From Euryarchaeota archaeon UBA242 (GTDB lineage: Archaea > Thermoplasmatota > Poseidoniia > Poseidoniales > Poseidoniaceae): a stretch of DNA of 7,406 nt. This document shows, one piece after another, positions 1-6,683 of this stretch (its first letter is position 1; every line of letters begins with the position of its first letter). Under the pieces are notes generated by a model, which saw only the letters and a program-made list of their open reading frames with translations, had not been told where the DNA came from and did no database searches. The stretch is taken from NCBI GenBank assembly GCA_002499015.1, contig DAJY01000124.1, forward strand, positions 13,045 to 20,450. The letters run 5' to 3'. Made by a program: the position numbers and the translations under genes.

Positions 1-29
1 GAAGAATACTCAGTAAAATTAGAATGACA

Positions 30-680
30 TCATTTTTTTGATTCTTGAAGTATCCTCTTTTTTGTAGCAGCCCATGAGCAAATTGGGCATTGGCTGAGGT
101 CATGAAATCTTGCTGGGCAATATTCTCTACCAAAGAAAATAATCTGTAGGTGAAGTTTATTCCACAATTTTTTAGGAAAAATTGCTTTCAAGTCTTTTTC
201 AGTCTTCTCAACAGTAGTGTCATTTGACAAGCCCCACCTCGCCGCAAGCCGATGAATATGGGTGTCAACAGGGAAAGCAGGAACTGAAAATGCCTGAGCC
301 ATGACAACGCTAGCAGTTTTGTGACCTACGCCAGGTAGGTCTTCGAGTTCCTTGAAAGTGCAAGGAACTTGGCCATCATGTCTTTCGACAATCAGTTGTG
401 ATAAGCGCAAAATGTTTTTTGATTTTGTTGGCGCTAACCCAATTTGTCTAATATCTTGCAATATTGTCTCAACATCAAGTTTAGTCATATCTGCTGGATT
501 ATTTGCTTTTGCAAATAGTGCTGGTGTGACTTCGTTAACCTTCAAATCAGTAGTCTGTGCACTCATCAGTACTGCAACAAGTAACTCAAATGGATTATTA
601 TGGTCGAGTGGTATGGGAGTTTCAGGATATAACTTCTCCAACATGGAGATGATGATTTCCGCCTTCTCACTCCTGCGCAT
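30..680 (-). CDS. nth: Endonuclease III-type DNA glycosylase / AP lyase
   Basis: Bifunctional base-excision-repair enzyme that excises oxidised pyrimidines from DNA and cleaves the abasic site by beta-elimination. The 216-residue length matches the family (E. coli Nth has 211). Visible landmarks are the LMSAQTTD segment (39-45 region), the helix-hairpin-helix LPGVGHKTA (115-123) carrying the catalytic lysine K121, and the catalytic aspartate D139 in PVDTHIHR. The C-terminal Fe-S region is atypical: C188, C198 and C201 are spaced C-X9-C-X2-C, and no fourth cysteine follows, whereas E. coli has C-X6-C-X2-C-X5-C. A reduced or absent cluster is possible. The start is an ATG (678-680) with no clear Shine-Dalgarno sequence. 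The gene lies 33 bases downstream of polX on the same strand, so the two are probably cotranscribed. The family assignment is secure; exact substrate range and cluster status are not. Confidence 0.95.
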   Translation of the reverse strand: MRRSEKAEIIISMLEKLYPETPIPLDHNNPFELLVAVLMSAQTTDLKVNEVTPALFAKANNPADMTKLDVETILQDIRQIGLAPTKSKNILRLSQLIVERHDGQVPCTFKELEDLPGVGHKTASVVMAQAFSVPAFPVDTHIHRLAARWGLSNDTTVEKTEKDLKAIFPKKLWNKLHLQIIFFGREYCPARFHDLSQCPICSWAATKKRILQESKK

Positions 681-713
681 GTTTGGGCCAGTTCACGATT
701 AGCAATTAATGCA

Positions 714-2654
714 TCATGGATGAAGACGTGACATTAAATCTTCACCACTGAGGGAATTTAGAACATCACCACTTTCCAACCAACCCTTTCTCGCACACAT
801 TACCCCGTATGTAATATCGGCCAATCCACGAATAGAATGGGCATCTGGGTTGATGATGATCGGAACTCCTAACCCCTTTGCATGCTTACAAAGACGCCAA
901 TCTAAATCTAATCTATATGGGCTTGCATTCAATTCAATAGCCTTCAATCTTCCAGCATCGTTATGGTCGGCCATATGCTCGATCACCGCTAGTAAATCAA
1001 CTTCATAACCATCTCTTCCCTGCAAAATCCTTCCAGTTGGATGGCCAAGTATTGTTGTTGCTGGATGATCAATTACCTGTAACAACTCTTCAGTATTCTG
1101 TACCTCATCACGTGCCTTCCACTTACCCATTGCATGTACGCTGGCAACAGTATAGTCCAATTGTGATAAGACCTCATCAGGGTGATCCAATTTCCCACCG
1201 GCCAAAATATCTGATTCAACACCATGAATCAATCGGAAATCCTTCCCTTGTTGTTGCCATTGTTGGTTATATTTTTTGATTGTATTACCCTGTTCAAGCA
1301 AATCTTCTGCACTTGCCCCATTAGCAATTTGTAAAGTAGGTGAGTGATCGGCTAATCCCAACCAATTCCAGCCCATTTTTTGAGCAGTGTCAGCCATTTC
1401 TTCCAAACTTGCTTCTCCGTCAGAAAGAGTAGTATGATTGTGTAACGCTCCGCGAATATCACTCATTTCAATTAGATTTGGAAGTTCATTAAGTTCCGCG
1501 GCGATTAATTCTCCAGTATCTTCTCGCAGTTCAGGAGTAACCCATTGCATCCCTAAATGAGCATAAATCTCTTGTTCACTGGTTGCTGCTAATGAGAATT
1601 TAGCAGCGGCCATTCCCTTCAACTCACCTGCTTCTATGTCTGGTATTAATCCAAACTCATTGAGGCGTAAGCCTCTACTAATCGCTCTTTGGCGCATTGC
1701 AATATTGTGTTCTTTACTTCCGGTAAAGTATGCTAAAGTGAATGCAGCAACATGTGGAGGAACCAATCTCACTTGAGCATCTATTGTTCCACCTGATTCT
1801 AATTGCTCGTAATCATCTCCTCCAATCGCTTCGAGAACATTGGAATCAATATGGCCAACAGTAAAGCCTTCTTCAAAAATAGAAGTGTCAAGAATCAAAC
1901 TGATTTTAGAATCACCCGCACCTTTAACATCGGCAATACCATTCAAATTGAGGATTGCATTAGCAACAGCCTCATGGTCTTCATCAGCAACTGTAACTAC
2001 GATATCGAGATCACCTATGGTTTCCTTTCTACGCCTTGTGCTGCCTGCTAGTATTGCACTAACAACTCCGGGTATAGCGGCAACTTTGTTAGTAAATGCC
2101 TCACCATATTTGAGGCCAATATCCAGTCTCCTTCTCGCTCTAAATCTGCTTAACAATTCAATGCCATCTAGCATTCGTCGCTGAGATTTCTCTCCAAAAC
2201 CATTCATCGGTGCAATTTGGCCCTCTAATGCAGCCGTTTTCAAACTCGCTACAGAATCGATGCCTAGTTCATCATGCATCAATTTAATTCGCTTTGGACC
2301 CAAACCAGGAATGCCGAGCATTTCTATCAGACCTTGTGGAGTATTATTGTGTAAATCTATCCAATCACTCGGCCAATTGCCTTCTTGCACTGATTGGGTT
2401 AACGCGGAACCTAATCCTTTGCCTATTCCCTTTATCTCAAAGATTTCTCCCGATGCGATTAATTCACCTAAATCAGTAGTTAAGGAGCCAAGTATTCTAC
2501 TTGCATTTTGGTATGAGCGTACACGAAATACATTGGCTCCTTGCAGTTCCAGTAATACTGCAACTTGATGCATTACATTGGCTACTTGGTTGCGGGAAAA
2601 GTAAGGTGGGCCGCTCGGGCGAGCCTTGGGTAGGATGAAAGATGCGCCCGCCAT
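714..2654 (-). CDS. polX: Family X DNA polymerase with C-terminal PHP domain
   Basis: Repair polymerase fused to a PHP phosphoesterase, 646 residues counted from the ATG at 2652-2654. In order: a roughly 20-residue N-terminal extension; the helical 8-kDa-like region (20-85) with an HhH at GIGKG; a second HhH at LGIPGLGPKR (113-122); the nucleotidyltransferase palm with GS...GDLD (D215, D217) and third carboxylate D292; the FTGSKEHN segment; then the PHP domain. All nine expected PHP metal ligands are present: H405, H407, D412, H437, E480, H507, H538, D604, H606. In the family this domain gives 3'-5' exonuclease and AP-endonuclease or phosphatase activity. The protein is longer than typical bacterial PolX (about 570), partly through an insertion near 257-288. 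An in-frame TTG two codons upstream (2658-2660) sits 8 bases after GGGTGGG and is an alternative start. The gene is first of a pair with nth. Confidence 0.95.
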   Translation of the reverse strand: MAGASFILPKARPSGPPYFSRNQVANVMHQVAVLLELQGANVFRVRSYQNASRILGSLTTDLGELIASGEIFEIKGIGKGLGSALTQSVQEGNWPSDWIDLHNNTPQGLIEMLGIPGLGPKRIKLMHDELGIDSVASLKTAALEGQIAPMNGFGEKSQRRMLDGIELLSRFRARRRLDIGLKYGEAFTNKVAAIPGVVSAILAGSTRRRKETIGDLDIVVTVADEDHEAVANAILNLNGIADVKGAGDSKISLILDTSIFEEGFTVGHIDSNVLEAIGGDDYEQLESGGTIDAQVRLVPPHVAAFTLAYFTGSKEHNIAMRQRAISRGLRLNEFGLIPDIEAGELKGMAAAKFSLAATSEQEIYAHLGMQWVTPELREDTGELIAAELNELPNLIEMSDIRGALHNHTTLSDGEASLEEMADTAQKMGWNWLGLADHSPTLQIANGASAEDLLEQGNTIKKYNQQWQQQGKDFRLIHGVESDILAGGKLDHPDEVLSQLDYTVASVHAMGKWKARDEVQNTEELLQVIDHPATTILGHPTGRILQGRDGYEVDLLAVIEHMADHNDAGRLKAIELNASPYRLDLDWRLCKHAKGLGVPIIINPDAHSIRGLADITYGVMCARKGWLESGDVLNSLSGEDLMSRLHP

Positions 2655-2668
2655 AATCAATGATGATG

Positions 2669-2675
2669 CCCACCC
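2669..2675 (-). promoter_or_regulatory. Possible ribosome binding site of polX
   Basis: On the minus strand GGGTGGG lies 8 bases before the TTG at 2660 and 14 bases before the ATG at 2654. The GGTG core partly matches the archaeal and bacterial anti-Shine-Dalgarno. The spacing favours the TTG start, although ATG is the commoner codon, so the site makes the polX start genuinely ambiguous by two residues. Confidence 0.3.
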
Positions 2676-2690
2676 TTCTCAAAGATTGCG

Positions 2691-2700
2691 AATAAAAACC
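2691..2700 (-). promoter_or_regulatory. Possible TATA element for polX-nth
   Basis: The minus strand reads GGTTTTTATT here, a T/A-rich stretch of the archaeal TATA type, 31-40 bases before the TTG start. If used, transcription would begin near 2665-2670 and give a very short leader, which would exclude the GGGTGGG site just described. The two proposals therefore compete. Motif inspection only. Confidence 0.25.
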
Positions 2701-2715
2701 GGTCAATTTGAAATG

Positions 2716-2728
2716 AAATAAATTAATT
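2716..2728 (+). promoter_or_regulatory. Possible TATA element for the small membrane protein gene
   Basis: AAATAAATTAATT lies in the 90-base divergent intergenic region, centred about 29 bases before the ATG at 2751. That spacing would put the transcription start at or a few bases before the start codon, giving a leaderless or nearly leaderless mRNA, which is common in archaea. No Shine-Dalgarno is visible before this ATG, which agrees with that reading. No experimental support is available. Confidence 0.3.
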
Positions 2729-2750
2729 GTTCCCAACTTTTGAAGAGTAG

Positions 2751-3110
2751 ATGGCTCTAGCAGTCAATATGGTGGGAGTCGATAGCATTGAGGCTCTGGC
2801 TCAATCACTATGTTTTACCTCTGCCATATTGTTCGCTTTAATCGCTACTTTTAGCCGTTCTGAAAAGGCAGAGAATATGGCTCAAAATGCAATCGCAATC
2901 TTGCTGGTTTTATCAGCGGCTGTACTTTGGTGGCTTTCTTTATCCGGTGGAGAATTATGGGGTTCTAATTACTTGCCAAAGCCATTATCTTTGATTTGTC
3001 TAATACTAGCGTTCTCGGCAAGAATGAATATCAAAGGAAAAAATATTTCGTTTGGTGCAAACCCGCACAATATCAATAAAAAAGATGAATCCGATGATTC
3101 TGAAGAATAA
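2751..3110 (+). CDS. Small three-helix membrane protein of unknown function
   Basis: I do not recognise a family. The 119-residue product has three hydrophobic segments likely to span the membrane (about 16-34, 45-64 and 77-91). They are separated by short polar loops, including RSEKAENMAQN (36-46) and a Trp/Gly-containing loop around WGSNYLPKP (70-78). A hydrophilic tail of about 28 residues follows, basic first (RMNIKGKN) and then strongly acidic (KDESDDSEE). By the positive-inside tendency the RSEK loop and the basic part of the tail could be on different sides or re-entrant, so topology is uncertain. The frame is open from an ATG to TAA, and a possible TATA element sits upstream. It is divergent from polX and converges on the nfu gene with only 3 bases between stops. 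ATG codon 7 (2769) is an alternative start. Confidence 0.75.
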   Translation: MALAVNMVGVDSIEALAQSLCFTSAILFALIATFSRSEKAENMAQNAIAILLVLSAAVLWWLSLSGGELWGSNYLPKPLSLICLILAFSARMNIKGKNISFGANPHNINKKDESDDSEE

Positions 3111-3113
3111 TCT

Positions 3114-3428
3114 TCAAACGATTTCGCCAGGTTCTTGCTCGCCTTGTTCGGCTTCCTTAGCCATTTTTTGGTCAATGAATGTACGCATATATTCAGGTAG
3201 TTCACCATTAACGAATATCACATCATTGATCTTGTCTAACTTTTTTAGTGAATAATAAATTTGCATTGCGGTCATAGGAGTGGAAGAACAACCGCTGCAT
3301 CCTCCATCCAATGAGAGCATGATATTGCCATCACTTGTGTCAATAACTGTAACAACTCCGTCATGAGCATCAAGAATCTCCTGAACAGGGCCAATTTCAG
3401 CTAAAACCTCTTCAGCACTAATCGCCAT
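3114..3428 (-). CDS. NifU C-terminal domain (Nfu-type) Fe-S carrier protein
   Basis: A small stand-alone NifU-like domain, 104 residues from the ATG at 3426-3428. Nfu domains bind a labile [4Fe-4S] cluster, usually between two subunits, and pass it to apo-proteins. The signature is the strand DGVVTVIDTSDG (23-34), then LSLDGGCSGCSSTPMT, where C44 and C47 form the CXXC cluster site, and a hydrophobic helix and strand pair ending near 75. A charged tail rich in Glu, Gln and Lys (about 87-104) follows. The frame extends ten more codons to a TTG at 3456-3458, but that stretch (MKWVSHRLNR) does not look like Nfu sequence, and family members begin close to AEEVLAEIGP, so I chose the ATG. No other Fe-S assembly gene is in the window. 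It is tail to tail with the small membrane protein gene. Confidence 0.85.
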   Translation of the reverse strand: MAISAEEVLAEIGPVQEILDAHDGVVTVIDTSDGNIMLSLDGGCSGCSSTPMTAMQIYYSLKKLDKINDVIFVNGELPEYMRTFIDQKMAKEAEQGEQEPGEIV

Positions 3429-3480
3429 TCTGTTAAGGCGGTGGCTTACCCATTTCAACCGTTGCTAATTCCTAATAATC

Positions 3481-3489
3481 ATTTTAAGC
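3481..3489 (-). promoter_or_regulatory. Possible TATA element for the nfu-like gene
   Basis: The minus strand reads GCTTAAAAT, resembling an archaeal TATA box, with its centre about 57 bases before the chosen ATG. Transcription would begin near 3459, leaving a leader of about 30 bases. That start would also lie next to the upstream TTG at 3458, so a leaderless longer protein cannot be dismissed. Motif inspection only. Confidence 0.2.
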
Positions 3490-3560
3490 AAAAAACCTGT
3501 TGAATATGTTCAAACTAAACGAAATGTCTCCTATCATCTATTACGCATAGGGATTCACTT

Positions 3561-3605
3561 ATGAGGGGGATTTCGGTCGGCGGGTTAACAAGGTGTTACC
3601 AATGA
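3561..3605 (+). other. Possible 14-codon leader frame upstream of hppA
   Basis: An ATG at 3561 opens a 14-codon frame (MRGISVGGLTRCYQ) that ends at a TGA (3603-3605). That stop overlaps the hppA ATG (3602-3604) as ATGA, the arrangement usual for translational coupling. The hppA Shine-Dalgarno lies inside this frame. It may be a coincidence of the intergenic sequence: no Shine-Dalgarno is evident before the leader ATG, and 14 codons is too short to test by composition. Confidence 0.2.
3591..3595 (+). promoter_or_regulatory. Ribosome binding site that fixes the hppA start
   Basis: AGGTG lies 6 bases before the ATG at 3602, matching the AGGTGAT-type anti-Shine-Dalgarno partner. This spacing supports the ATG at 3602 over the in-frame GTG at 3593, which falls inside the ribosome binding site itself, and over the adjacent ATG at 3605. 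Confidence 0.6.
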
Positions 3606-5653
3606 TGGAAAATATCCCCGAGATTGCAGCAGCAGCAGGTCTTTTTGGCCTACTTATTGCTTTTATTCTATACAAGAAAGTAAACAGCATTGAAATCGAC
3701 AACAAAAAGGTTGCCGAGATTACAGCAGAAATTCAAGACGGAGCAATGGCGTTCCTTACTGCAGAGTACAGAGTACTAGCAGTATTCGTAGTAATTGTTG
3801 GTGCCTTATTGTCACAGATAACTGACACTAACACATCAATTGCCTTTTTCGCAGGTGCACTCGCTTCAGTTCTAGCAGGATTGTCTGGAATGCGTGCAGC
3901 AACTTCCGCTAATGGAAGAACTGCAATGGCTGCAAAGAATGGTGGCCAATCTGCTGCATTAGCAGTTTCATACAATGGTGGAGCTGTTATGGGTCTATCA
4001 GTTGGAGGACTTGGTCTTCTAGGTATTTCCTTAGTTGCATTCTGGCTTGACGCTGGTACTGCAACATCAAGCGAACTTTCTGCGGCTGCAGGATTCGGTA
4101 TGGGTGCTTCATCCATTGCCCTATTCGCTCGTGTTGGTGGTGGAATTTACACAAAGGCTGCTGACGTTGGTGCTGACTTAGTCGGCAAGGTTGAAGCAGG
4201 AATCCCAGAAGATGACCCTCGTAATCCTGGTGTTATCGCAGATAACGTCGGGGACAATGTAGGTGACGTCGCTGGAATGGGTGCTGATATTTTTGAATCA
4301 TTCGTCGGTTCAATAATTGCAGCAATGATTATCGCTTCAAGTTTCGATGAGGCAACTAAAGCAGATTACATACTTCTGCCAATTCTTCTTGGCTTAATCG
4401 GATATCTTGCATCCATCATTGGTGTATTCTCAATGACCATTCTAAAGAATGGAAGCGACCCAGCAGCAGCACTTCGTAATACTACCTTTATCGCAGCAAT
4501 TCTATTCATTGCAGGTGGTTATGGCGCTATCAATCAGGGCTTGATCGATGTTACATACGGAGTAATGCATGCTGTACTTCTTGGTAGTCTTGTAGGAATC
4601 CTAATCGGATTGGTTACAGAATACTATACCGGTATTGAACCAATCTTTGGAATAATTAAGCCAAAGGCAATTCAACACATTGGTAAGATGTCACAAACCG
4701 GACCTGCAACAAATGCTATAGCAGGACTTTCAGTTGGAATGATGTCCACTTTCCTCCCTGTGCTGCTAATCGCAGCAGGTATCTATGGTGCAAATCATTT
4801 CGGAGGAGAAACATATGGATTATACTCAATCGCAATGGCTGCAATGGGTATGCTGGCAACAGTCGGTGTAACAATGACAGTCGATGCATATGGCCCAGTT
4901 GCAGATAATGCAGGTGGAATTGCTGAGATGTGTAGTCTTGGAGACGACGTCCGAGCAATTACCGATGAACTAGATTCAATCGGCAACACAACTGCAGCAG
5001 TTGGAAAAGGATTCGCTATTGGTTCAGCAGCACTAACAGCACTCGCTCTATTCGCAGCATATACTACTGCTATTGGCGACATCTCCCTAGAATTGACTAA
5101 TCCAATGGTTGTAATCGGACTTCTAATCGGTGGTTCTCTACCATTCGTAGTCGCTGCAATGACCATGACCTCAGTCGGAAAGGCTGCAGGAGAAATGGTT
5201 GAAGAAATTCGCAGACAATTCCGTGAGATTGACGGATTGTTAGAGGGTCGAGAAGGAGTCAAGCCAGATTCACAAAAGTGTGTTGATATTTCAACAAAGG
5301 CTGCTCTTCGCGAAATGATCGGACCTGGTGTCGTAGCAATAGCTGCTCCAGTAATTGTTGGAGTTGTACTCGGTGCTGAAGCACTTGGTGGACTTCTTGC
5401 AGGTTCTCTTGTCACAGGTGTTCTAATGGCTCTATTCATGGCTAATGCTGGTGGTGCTTGGGATAACGCAAAGAAAGCGATTGAGCAAGGACACATTGAA
5501 GGTGCTAAGAAAGGCGATGCTTCTCACGATGCAGCAATCATTGGTGATACAATCGGTGACCCATTCAAGGATACCTCAGGTCCATCTCTAAACATTCTAA
5601 TCAAGTTGATGTCAATTGTAGCAGTAGTTCTTGCTGGTACAAATTTACTTTGA
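3602..5653 (+). CDS. hppA: K+-dependent ion-translocating membrane pyrophosphatase (Na+-type gate)
   Basis: Integral membrane pump of 683 residues, full length for the family (about 16 helices), that hydrolyses PPi to drive cation export. Active-site blocks are intact: DVGADLVGKVE (D188, D192, K196), EDDPRNP (203-209), DNVGDNVGD (214-222), DNAKK (621-625) and GDTIGDPFKD (D649, D653, K656, D657). GNTTAAVGKG carries Ala (A465) and Gly (G468) where K+-independent enzymes carry Lys and Thr, so K+ dependence is expected. In the gate helix, D229-I-F-E232 puts the glutamate three residues after the aspartate, as in Thermotoga maritima Na+-PPase. The plant H+-PPase glutamate position (+7) is Gly here. 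Na+ or dual Na+/H+ transport is therefore inferred, although some H+-pumping lineages share this glutamate. The start is set by an AGGTG site 6 bases upstream. The lipoprotein gene follows after 55 bases. Confidence 0.97.
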   Translation: MMENIPEIAAAAGLFGLLIAFILYKKVNSIEIDNKKVAEITAEIQDGAMAFLTAEYRVLAVFVVIVGALLSQITDTNTSIAFFAGALASVLAGLSGMRAATSANGRTAMAAKNGGQSAALAVSYNGGAVMGLSVGGLGLLGISLVAFWLDAGTATSSELSAAAGFGMGASSIALFARVGGGIYTKAADVGADLVGKVEAGIPEDDPRNPGVIADNVGDNVGDVAGMGADIFESFVGSIIAAMIIASSFDEATKADYILLPILLGLIGYLASIIGVFSMTILKNGSDPAAALRNTTFIAAILFIAGGYGAINQGLIDVTYGVMHAVLLGSLVGILIGLVTEYYTGIEPIFGIIKPKAIQHIGKMSQTGPATNAIAGLSVGMMSTFLPVLLIAAGIYGANHFGGETYGLYSIAMAAMGMLATVGVTMTVDAYGPVADNAGGIAEMCSLGDDVRAITDELDSIGNTTAAVGKGFAIGSAALTALALFAAYTTAIGDISLELTNPMVVIGLLIGGSLPFVVAAMTMTSVGKAAGEMVEEIRRQFREIDGLLEGREGVKPDSQKCVDISTKAALREMIGPGVVAIAAPVIVGVVLGAEALGGLLAGSLVTGVLMALFMANAGGAWDNAKKAIEQGHIEGAKKGDASHDAAIIGDTIGDPFKDTSGPSLNILIKLMSIVAVVLAGTNLL

Positions 5654-5670
5654 ACTTGAAAGTGTTCAAA
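5649..5670 (+). repeat. 7-bp perfect inverted repeat spanning the hppA stop codon
   Basis: TTTGAAC (5649-5655) and GTTCAAA (5664-5670) are exact reverse complements around an 8-base loop; the left arm contains the TGA of hppA. The arms are AT-rich and no T-run follows, so this is not a canonical terminator. It could be a weak mRNA 3' hairpin, a processing site or a palindromic binding site, or it could be chance. Confidence 0.3.
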
Positions 5671-5677
5671 ATATTGA

Positions 5678-5701
5678 GCGTTACCCTTTCAACGGGTGAG
5701 C
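5678..5701 (+). promoter_or_regulatory. Possible hairpin masking the lipoprotein gene ribosome binding site
   Basis: GC (5678-5679) and TTACCC (5681-5686) can pair with GGGTGA (5694-5699) and GC (5700-5701). The loop is TTTCAAC, with one bulged G at 5680 and one G-U pair, giving 8 base pairs in all. The right arm contains GGTGA (5695-5699), the likely Shine-Dalgarno, 9 bases before the ATG at 5709. If folded, it would lower translation of the lipoprotein relative to hppA. This is a hand-drawn pairing with no energy calculation. Confidence 0.3.
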
Positions 5702-5708
5702 AGCAGGG

Positions 5709-6671
5709 ATGTCTATGCGAGTACCATTGTTATTGACGGTATTGATGTTATCACTATCATTAGCGGGATGCTTAGATGGTGGAGATGTACCTTCAACAAT
5801 AGGCGATACTACTGCCGATGAAATCGATTTACCCGTTTGGGAAATCGGTGACCAATGGCTATATTCTTTCGTAACGCCTCAATTTGGCGAGGATAGTGCT
5901 AGGCTTGTTGTCGCAGAAATAGATGACGGAGAACAACAGTATTTGCTGGGTATCTCAAGTGAAAGAGAAGCACAACGGCACGCTGTCATCAATCACAATC
6001 CATTCCTTGGCCGTATTAATATCGATGGTCTCTCAGTCTTTGAACAAGGTGAGCCACAGCAAGTATTCAATTTCCCTTGGGAAAACGGTCAACAATGGAG
6101 TTTCATTCTGTTCGGAATTTCATGGGATGCTGAAACTATCAACATCTATGATGGCGTTGCAAATGTAGTCGCAATTTCTGATGATGGTCAGCGACTACAA
6201 TACGAATTCTCTGGTAGAAAAGGATTCATTGAGTCATTGGTTTGGACCAATGACACTGGAGTAGAACAACTACGGATGTCCCTAACCTTGAACAAAAAAG
6301 GCTATGATGGAGATGTGTTCTTCTATCGGGCTAGAGATTTACTTGATGAAAGATATGAAAACAGTCAAAATGAGATATATGACACTTTCTTGGATAGTGG
6401 ACACCCAAGCGGAGAGGATTGGAATGTATTGGTGTGGTATTTAGATGTTGAAATCTCGAATGGTGGCGGCTCAGGTTCATTGACGATGAAAGATCATGCA
6501 GGTGCAAGCCCACTGACTCGGGCATGGGGTGCTGGTGCAACCGAAAAGGGTGCTATTGGCACCATTCCAAGTAATTCTGGTGAATATTCGCTAACGGTTA
6601 CAGCACGTGGACAAGGCACTTTTATTCATTTGAAAGTTGCTGGTGCATTGGTTACCCAATGGACTTTATGA
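5709..6671 (+). CDS. Secreted lipoprotein of unknown function
   Basis: A 320-residue protein with a signal peptide and lipobox: short basic N-terminus (MSMR), hydrophobic core (5-18), then LAGC with the lipidated cysteine at C21 and an acidic, Gly-rich linker (22-41). The mature part is expected outside the membrane, anchored by lipid. It is rich in beta-type, aromatic sequence. The motif WExGxQW occurs twice (44-50 and 124-130), suggesting two related beta units. A C-terminal portion (about 240-320) with NGGGSGS and alternating hydrophobic residues looks like a separate small beta-sandwich. I recognise no catalytic motif and no named family, so solute binding or cell-surface structure are only guesses. 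The start follows GGTGA by 9 bases; ATG codon 3 (5715) is an alternative. It lies 55 bases after hppA and 29 bases before the hydrolase gene, so cotranscription is likely. Confidence 0.85.
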   Translation: MSMRVPLLLTVLMLSLSLAGCLDGGDVPSTIGDTTADEIDLPVWEIGDQWLYSFVTPQFGEDSARLVVAEIDDGEQQYLLGISSEREAQRHAVINHNPFLGRINIDGLSVFEQGEPQQVFNFPWENGQQWSFILFGISWDAETINIYDGVANVVAISDDGQRLQYEFSGRKGFIESLVWTNDTGVEQLRMSLTLNKKGYDGDVFFYRARDLLDERYENSQNEIYDTFLDSGHPSGEDWNVLVWYLDVEISNGGGSGSLTMKDHAGASPLTRAWGAGATEKGAIGTIPSNSGEYSLTVTARGQGTFIHLKVAGALVTQWTL

Positions 6672-6683
6672 GCCGTATTATTC

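Noticed and set aside
1..29. Terminator or gene fragment downstream of nth
   Set aside because: Only 29 bases, with no hairpin and no long T-run on the minus strand; no frame can be judged.
352..702. A 116-codon open frame on the plus strand antisense to nth
   Set aside because: The opposite strand encodes a clear endonuclease III with catalytic Lys and Asp; this frame shows no family features.
1840..2184. Plus-strand open frames antisense to polX
   Set aside because: They cover the conserved nucleotidyltransferase and HhH coding region; the products are Ser/Leu-rich with no motifs.
3538..3550. Short palindrome CTAT-TACGC-ATAG before hppA as an operator or hairpin
   Set aside because: The arms are only four AT-rich base pairs, well within chance for this composition, and no second copy is seen.
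3593..3595. GTG as the hppA start codon
   Set aside because: It falls within the AGGTG ribosome binding site that serves the ATG at 3602, and family proteins need no extra N-terminal residues.
3733..4116. A 127-codon open frame on the minus strand inside hppA
   Set aside because: Same reason: a Pro/Ala-rich shadow of conserved coding sequence with no ribosome binding site or recognisable fold.
4795..5496. A 233-codon open frame on the minus strand across hppA
   Set aside because: It lies wholly antisense to a highly conserved pyrophosphatase. Its product is a low-complexity Ala/Ser/Pro/Ile/Thr sequence with no domain, as expected from the reverse reading of Gly/Ala-rich membrane helices.
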